A DNA stretch of 64,000 nt from Parelaphostrongylus tenuis (lineage: Eukaryota > Nematoda > Chromadorea > Rhabditida > Metastrongylidae): the NCBI GenBank assembly GCA_019055375.1, contig JAHQIW010001533.1:81970-145969 (forward strand). Reading direction: 5' to 3'. Shown in pieces: positions 57,955-64,000 of this stretch. The notes beneath the pieces are model-generated. The model was not told where the DNA came from, searched no databases, and saw only the letters and a program-made list of their open reading frames with translations. A program made the translations under genes and the position numbers. Each line of letters begins with the position of its first letter. Positions within the stretch are counted from its first letter, which is position 1.

Positions 57955-58240
57955 CAATAAAAGGATAAAGGTTAAAGCTCTCGGTGTTGATCAGTCCCAG
58001 AGAGATGCGTCATGCATTCGATTTCAATTTTTAACTTCGTTTAAGGTGATTGAATGCATATCTGGCCTTTAAAATGACTCGCGGTGGCCTTTCGCTGAAC
58101 CGAGTCAGTCCTGCATATCCTCCCAGACAAGTTTGAGACCTGTCTAATACCAGTTTACCGACCCCGCGCGAGATTGAACCATCGACCTCGGGTGCGACGC
58201 AGAGCACCTCTAGCCACTGCGCCACATGCGCTCTTGTCGA
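57955..58240 (-). repeat. SINE-1, best full-length copy
   Basis: The minus strand runs from GAGCGCATGTGGCGCAGTGG (A box), through GATGGTTCAATCTCGC (B box), the body (CAAACTTGTCTGGGAGGATA, CGCGAGTCATTTTAAAGGCC) to the tail TTTAACCTTTATCCTTTTA. It is the reference copy used to find the others. Confidence 0.95.
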
Positions 58241-60685
58241 TAACGAGAAATAATATAATATCTACACTAAAGAGCGATGGTAATTTTATACGTTTTTTTT
58301 GTGATAAGCTTCCAGTTCTGCAGTATGTCTAAGAATTCGCTCTTCTTATTCTAAACTACCCATCGTTGACTCTTCAACAGTTGGAGCCTATTTCTAGTAC
58401 AAGTAAACAAACTAGTAAATGGAAGTGATGAGCTCGCGTACTCTATGCACTCGTTTCCTCCTCCCCTATCTTTATGGTCGGCATGGGCGGATCGACGGCC
58501 AACTAGTCTATTCATTCATTCAGTTAGCGGCCCAACCGATCAACCATTCAACCATAAACCAACTATAAACCCCTCTAAATTTTTTCCAAGAATTAATCAC
58601 CTCAGCTGAAACCGTCACTCAGTTTTTATACAGAACAGTTCCGGATTTTATGCTGTTCAAGAACAATTGTTACCTTATTATCGAGTGCTTTATGCTGTTT
58701 CGTAGGGCATAAACTATCAAAGCATCATTGAAAATTTGTCTTAAATATTTGAACATTCCAAGAACAAAATAGAAGATTTCTCTGTTTATTATGGATATTT
58801 CACCGTGGAAACTGGAAAATAACTAGTTAATGGATTTTTTTGAAAGTATAGTATTGAATTTTTATTGTCACGGAAACCGATTATTTTTTATAGTGAGGTT
58901 TCAAACTGAAAATGTAATCTCATTTTTGAATGTCGGTTCTTTGTAACTTTGTGACTTAAACAGCTTTTATTCCGTTTCAATTACACTGTAGTTTTCGAAT
59001 GTTGAGGAATCCGTTAATTGTAAGGAAATAGTCTCAGAATGATAGCATTTTCACGTAAGTAAATACCCTATGATTATTTATTTAGTGGTTTTTTGTAGTA
59101 TAAGTAGCTTTCTGTAGTTTTTTCTATAATTTCTATATGTGGCAATTGACGATCCAATACAAGTTATCGCTCGAATATTCGAAAAATTCGAATGTGTAGC
59201 TATTGACTTAATTTGACATGATGTTTATGTGAGGGAACATTCGATAAACTTTTTTCGATTTCTAAATGAAATATTATAAATTACTAAAACTTCAAAAAAT
59301 AATTGTAAGGGCTATTTACCCATTTCTGAAATTAACCAGTATCTCATTAGGGCTTTGTCTGATTCCCTGGGAAGTACGAGTAAGCGACACTGTCACAAGC
59401 AAGTTACCAACAATTGACACCCAAAAAGTATTGTTCCCTAACCGCAATAATCACTGAATGTAAACGGATCGCTTTTTCCTCGTTCCAAATAGTACAAGAC
59501 GTCATCGGATAGTCGTTGTTGTTCGCTATCTTTTTTTCCCCTTGCAGACATTCCTAATTACGTACCATTTTCGATGTATAGAGAGTCCCCACGATATCAT
59601 TCAACTTTATGACATCTGGATCGTTGTTTGAAATGACTTAGCAAAATTAATGACGGACCTGATCCATCGTTAGGGTGCTGTGCTCCTCACTCGTTCGTTC
59701 ATTGGCCCTGTGGCCTTTGTTCATTTTTTGGTTTTTTATGAACAAATTAAATTTATCATCGACTGCTTTCCGTTAAATAACCATCTAATTTTTATGTACC
59801 TCCACCTATTGATGATGGCAATTGTTCAACACCAGAATTGTGGAAATTCGGCATCTTCCAGATGTCGATGATCCATGGAAGATTTCAGTTTCAAAACAAA
59901 TGACCATATCGCTTTACCAGTAGCCGCTAGATCTATAGGGGAATATTGATTTCTGAATTGTTGCGATCAGTGTCATAAATATGGAACAAGTGTTTCGATC
60001 ACTCTACTACTAGGAGGGACATAGTATTCCTCTGTGACACAAAATTAACCCCAAAAAGGGTGTAATTCTCTCTTTTTCTACCTTGTTCTCTCGCCGCCTC
60101 ACACACTCACTCTGTCCAGTAGTTCCGAGAACTAACCCTGAATTTGCTAACTTTAATGTGTTGCATCGATGGCCATTCATATACTGAATTATTAAAGCTT
60201 ATCACACTTTTATCCGAACGCTATAACTTTATTTATGACCACAGTTATTATAAATTACAATACTCTGTGGAGTAAATATAATTGCTGCAATCTCAACGAT
60301 AGCCATCAATTTGCGATAAAGCCTTTGCTTAAGTCATATTACGATGCTGTTAGAAGAACCGGAGATAATCCGGTAAATGAAATATATAATCTGTAGTTTT
60401 CCGTAAATTATACCTGTGGTCTGCAATTTCCCTGAATTATAGCTATGGTCTGTAATTGAGGAAAGCCGCAATGCACTTTAAGTTATAGGCGTTTTGCAAT
60501 TTTATCAAGTGTATTTTCAGTAGGGTGAATTCGGCAATATTTTAGTTATATCAGCATGAGATAAAAAAAATTTTTAATCATATCAAAGCTAATAGCTTAG
60601 TGATATTGCTTACCTTTCACTCACTCTGTTAGCCGAATTTCATCACTTATAATGAGAATATTGAGTATTATGAAAAACTCTACAC
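58241..60685. other. Gene-poor stretch
   Basis: 59340-59460 is open on both strands (see findings). 60391-60455 has an imperfect tandem repeat of about 32 bp built on TCTG-A-TTT and AATTATA-CTGTGG. No gene called. Confidence 0.35.
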
Positions 60686-60689
60686 CCTG

Positions 60690-61040
60690 AATGGGACTAA
60701 ACCTGTGTCCCATACTTTTTGAGTACGCATACTAACCACTCCCCTACCGAGGCTCCTGCTCTGCTATTAGTCTTTCTGTGATATTTCGTCATTTATTGTG
60801 TACGATTTGTTCCACATCACGTTTTATCTCTCACTTACTAGTTTCTCTTGAAAACTCAATTTATTCTCAACAAATACTCCTTGCTTGCCATTATTCATTA
60901 TTAACTCAATAGCAAAGGTTCAGCACACGCCCCCGCAAAGAGTGAGATCTGGGTTCGAATCCCGGGATGAAAATGTTTTTGCACACCACTCTACATTATT
61001 GGGTTAATTGTAACATGATACCACCGCAGTACGCGGTCAA
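60690..61040. repeat. SINE-2 head-to-head pair
   Basis: 60690-60775 (minus) reads CTCGGTAGGGGAGTGG (A box) and CAGGTTTAGTCC (B box). 60915-61040 (plus) has GGTTCGAATCCCGGGAT with a paired T-arm-like stem, then the family tail CACTCTACATTATTGGG. It is not a working tRNA gene: no acceptor stem pairs. Confidence 0.7.
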
Positions 61041-61477
61041 ATAAAATGAATTCTGATAAATTATTATTTATTATAATATGATTGAAATAGTCATTTCGAA
61101 TTCCGCGATGAAATATTCATAAAGGTAACTCCATCTAACACTTTGAAGGGTCCTAGCTCATGAGTTTTTCACTTCAGTCAATAACCTAATAATGTTAGAC
61201 TTTTCCCTTTATGCGCATTAGTAAATGTATTAAAATGGAGCAATAAATATATTTTGGATCAATAAATAGATTTTTGTCGCTTCCTCAACAATATGTGAAG
61301 ATTTTGGCACTTTCATAACGTATCCTTACGGCGCAATTTGTTTTGGGAAACATGGTTTATAGGTTTTTGATGCCTTGAGGACGTTATCATTAAAGTCCAA
61401 AGTGGTTCCTGGGTTTAGCTCGAAGGGCTTCGTACACAGTGATTCATCAAAATTTGCATGCTTTGCTTATTTCTGAA

Positions 61478-61951
61478 GAAAACCTCAATTTAATTCAAAT
61501 ACGTTGTTTGATATCAAAATGAAAAGACTAGAAATAGCGGACTTTTCTGAGGGGCAGAATCTCTACCTATCATATGGACAGTACATTTGTGACTGTTCAC
61601 AAACTAACGACTCGCGTTGTATGATCGGGAACTTTGGTGACACTCAAAAGCATCTAATAACAACTGGCCGACTATCTTCGTCATGTGTTAAGGAACTGCC
61701 AAATTCACCGAGAAATACGGCCTATTACATCCCTACACTCGGTCGGTCAGTTGGTCGATCGTTCCATTAATCAGATAATCGCTGTCCACCCTGAGCGATT
61801 ATATCCCAGGCTGCAATCCTCTCAGGATCAAAACACGTTTAGTTGGAGGATCCTTGGAAGTCCGTGTTCGACAGAATTCAACATGTCAATGAGAGGAGAT
61901 AGCTTTGGAGGTGTAGCCTTACCCAATCACTTCCACCTCCATTTTCACTGA
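61478..61951 (+). pseudogene. Two overlapping open frames, likely frameshifted coding sequence
   Basis: Frame one, 61478-61770, follows an acceptor-like TTATTTCTGAAG and encodes 97 codons (MKRLEIADFSEGQNLYLSYG, a C-D-C pair, then IGNFGDTQKHLITTG). Frame two is open from about 61661 to 61951 and encodes QLADYLRHVLRNCQIHREIR, later IAVHPERLYPRLQSSQDQ. Both are near 45% GC. The minus strand is broken by many stops. A single indel near 61660, an unseen short intron, or chance would explain the overlap. No family recognised. Confidence 0.35.
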
Positions 61952-62583
61952 TTAATGTGATCGCCATGGCTACGATTTCCCCTTACCTTATTCTAAACAG
62001 TCTAAGATCTCTGAAATTCTAAGTTTTTTGAACTTCGCCTGACTTCCAACCGTATCATTTTTGAGGCTTCTATTAGAAATTTTTTCATAAAGATAATCAA
62101 AGGAGTAGTATAACGCTTAGCACAACTATTGGGGGAAAGAAGCACCTGTTGTCTCGCAGAATTGCTCTTTGACTGTCAGTTTTCTTCTCAAAAACGCAAC
62201 AAAAAATTTACAGATTTTATAAAATTTAGCAATTATACTCATATGTCTCACATCAGCACAGCCTCAAGCGCAGACTTTTTCTCAAACTTTCGCTTCAAAT
62301 AGTAAAACAGTAGACACCTTGACACAATATAATTATCATACTTTTTAGTTTCTCTTTTCATATATCGTTTAAGAAGCTGATAATTTACATATTTTTTTGA
62401 TGCGCTTGATAAATCAATGTTTTTGCAGTTGTCTTTTCCTCTAAATTAATAGGTTATGGAGAAAGTTCTGTCGTCGCTTGCGTGAAAATGATTTTTTCAC
62501 ATGTATTTTGTGCGAAGTTGAGATCATCAGAAAGCTCGTTTAATTGCGCTTCGAACGATATGTCATTTGTCTACCACCCTCCA

Positions 62584-62920
62584 AAATGGAACTGTCCAAA
62601 GAAGAAATTCGTCTGCTGCTTCACTTGCACTACAAATTGGATGTCGACGCTTTTCAGGCTTATTGACAAATTGGCCGGCTTTGTAAGGTAGGTTTTGCAG
62701 CATCCGCCGTACAGCCCCAGACTTGGCGCCGAGTGACTATTTTGATGGAGCAATCTTCAAAGACAAGAAATTCTGAAAATGTCTCCGAAATTGAGTTAAA
62801 TCTTCAAGCCGAAGGATTGAAAAAATTTACCGCCACGGATCTTATGCTGCTGGTTATGTGGCCTGAATTGTCTTGTTGTGGAAGGAGACTACTTCAACTG
62901 TTAATTTGTCTTTTGTTTGA
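62584..62920 (+). pseudogene. Fourth internally deleted mariner remnant
   Basis: MELSKEEIRLLLHLHYKLD begins at 62585, in the style of a mariner transposase N-terminus. About 110 bp later comes HPPYSP, then after a one-base shift DLAPSDYF, the block around the third catalytic aspartate of the DDD triad, followed by a broken C-terminal tail. Everything between the first helix-turn-helix and that block is missing. The open frame at 62733-62927 is a shadow. Confidence 0.65.
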
Positions 62921-63038
62921 GCTTTAATTGGTTTACAAAAAAAATATTCTCTATGCATTTCCGAAATGCGGCAGAACTTAAACTATAATTTGTCAAAGAA
63001 CAGCTTTATTTTTTTACTACTTCTTTTCAACACTTCAG

Positions 63039-63181
63039 TGGTTTTTGAAATTCATGACTGTTTGAAATTCCTTTGTGCTCTCACCAGTTCTATCAAAATC
63101 GGTGGGAATTCAAGTAATCCACTCCTGAATAACTTGAAAGGTGTGAACAGTGAAAATAAATACAAACTAGTAATTCGCTGA
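63039..63181 (+). CDS. Possible terminal exon, 47 residues
   Basis: A strong acceptor (CTTTTCAACACTTCAG) opens a frame entered in phase 1 (VFEIHDCLKFLCALTSSIK) that continues to TGA through an Asn/Ser-rich end (NSSNPLLNNLKGVNSENK). No upstream exon was identified; the mariner remnant lies just before it. Weak support. Confidence 0.25.
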
Positions 63182-64000
63182 AGTCAACTGTCTGCCAATT
63201 ACTTTTTGTGTCAAGTGGAATTTACAAAAATGTCAATCAAATTTTTCTGTCTATCCCATCGCTATCAGCGCCAGGCGGTAATTTTGGCCATAACATTTGT
63301 CACATGGCGTAATTTCGGCTGTTTTGTCTTAGCTCTAACGGTACATCAAAAGGTAAAGTCAGAGGAACACTGTGCTGATAGCTAGTTTTTCTCGAGCAAA
63401 GATTAAGTAAACATTCTTGATGAAAACGTCAAGTGTAAGGTCGACGTGGACTTTTCCTACATGAAATGGAAGCATTGTAAAAGTTTTTTATCTCGAGGTG
63501 AGGTGTAATTCAACATTTTCAAGAAGTGTACTAAAAATTTGATAATTTTTCTATCATGCCATCATTAGTATTTTACCTAATTTCTAAAACTTTATTAAGT
63601 TAGGAAAAATTCTGGACGTGAAGTGCTAAATGACAAAAATGTCCAATGAATGCTGATTCTTCAAAAAAAAAAATTTGAGAGAACACTGAAATTTATATCT
63701 AGCGAATTCTTATTCCGTCATATATATATGTTTTGAATGAAGATAATAGAAGCTATTCTGTCGTGTTTTTCGGTGTTTGGGCTCGCTATTTTTATCTATA
63801 TCAATTCACCATCTGCTGAACAATCGCGCGGTCAGTGTCATTCATCAATCATCTCTATCCTCTTCACAAACAATATATTGGAGCCTTGAGCAATTTTCAA
63901 AGTGCTTATTGTTAATTCATACTTCCTCATATTTCGCGACGATTGGCTTAACGAGCGTTTGCGACGCAGTCGTCGTGGTCATGGAGCGTGCAGACCATAA
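63182..64000. other. AT-rich end of the window
   Basis: No gene or repeat recognised. A short TATATATA run occurs at 63719-63730. Confidence 0.4.

Noticed and set aside
60915..60985. Possible tRNA gene
   Set aside because: The B box and T-arm-like stem are good, but no acceptor stem or anticodon arm pairs, and a SINE-2 tail follows.
1..64000. CRISPR arrays, bacterial operons or viral genes
   Set aside because: No regularly spaced repeats, ribosome-binding-site-led gene strings, or recognisable viral proteins were seen on either strand.

Overview
This window looks like nematode nuclear DNA, probably from a strongylid (clade V: hookworm or trichostrongylid type). It is AT-rich, contains no bacterial-style operons, and is crowded with decayed RTE-type LINEs, mariner remnants, tRNA-derived SINEs and inverted-repeat (foldback) elements. 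The clade assignment rests on my memory of strongylid RTE and SINE sequences and was not tested by any search. No rRNA gene, functional tRNA gene, CRISPR array, plasmid feature or intact virus was seen.

No long uninterrupted gene is present. At this base composition, stop-free runs of 100-140 codons are expected by chance, so ORF length is no evidence. The protein-coding calls are hand-built from four cues: canonical splice sites that keep reading phase, a likely trans-splice acceptor just before an ATG, a signal peptide, and locally raised GC. Confidence values reflect that. The best models are the 3' end of a plus-strand gene at 5796-8155 (coiled coil, then an SxIP-like microtubule-tip motif), a two-exon secreted peptide at 35306-35645, a three-exon 119-residue secreted protein at 19557-20085, a GC-rich CDS at 23682-23999, and minus-strand terminal exons at 38-580, 28431-29549 and 43609-44161. 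None could be assigned to a protein family.

Layout: 0-9.5 kb, minus gene end, SINE-2 pair, plus gene with a foldback element in its intron, and a short convergent minus gene. 9.5-15.4 kb, SINE, mariner remnant, SINE, then a dead RTE pierced by a mariner-like element and another repeat, next to a signal-anchor exon. 15.5-24 kb, SINEs, short plus-strand gene models, a second mariner remnant, and a GC-rich CDS. 24-35 kb, gene-poor, with a 560 bp palindrome beside an AT microsatellite, several SINEs and one minus gene. 35-44 kb, secreted peptide models, a tail-to-tail SINE pair, foldback elements and a second dead RTE. 44-64 kb, scattered exon models, three further foldback loci, opposite-polarity purine and pyrimidine tracts, a third RTE fragment, and a fourth mariner remnant.

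The gene models do not form a recognisable pathway. What links the region is repeat activity: at least 13 copies of one SINE family, three head-to-head pairs of another, three copies of a foldback family of about 650-1040 bp, and four internally deleted mariner copies.
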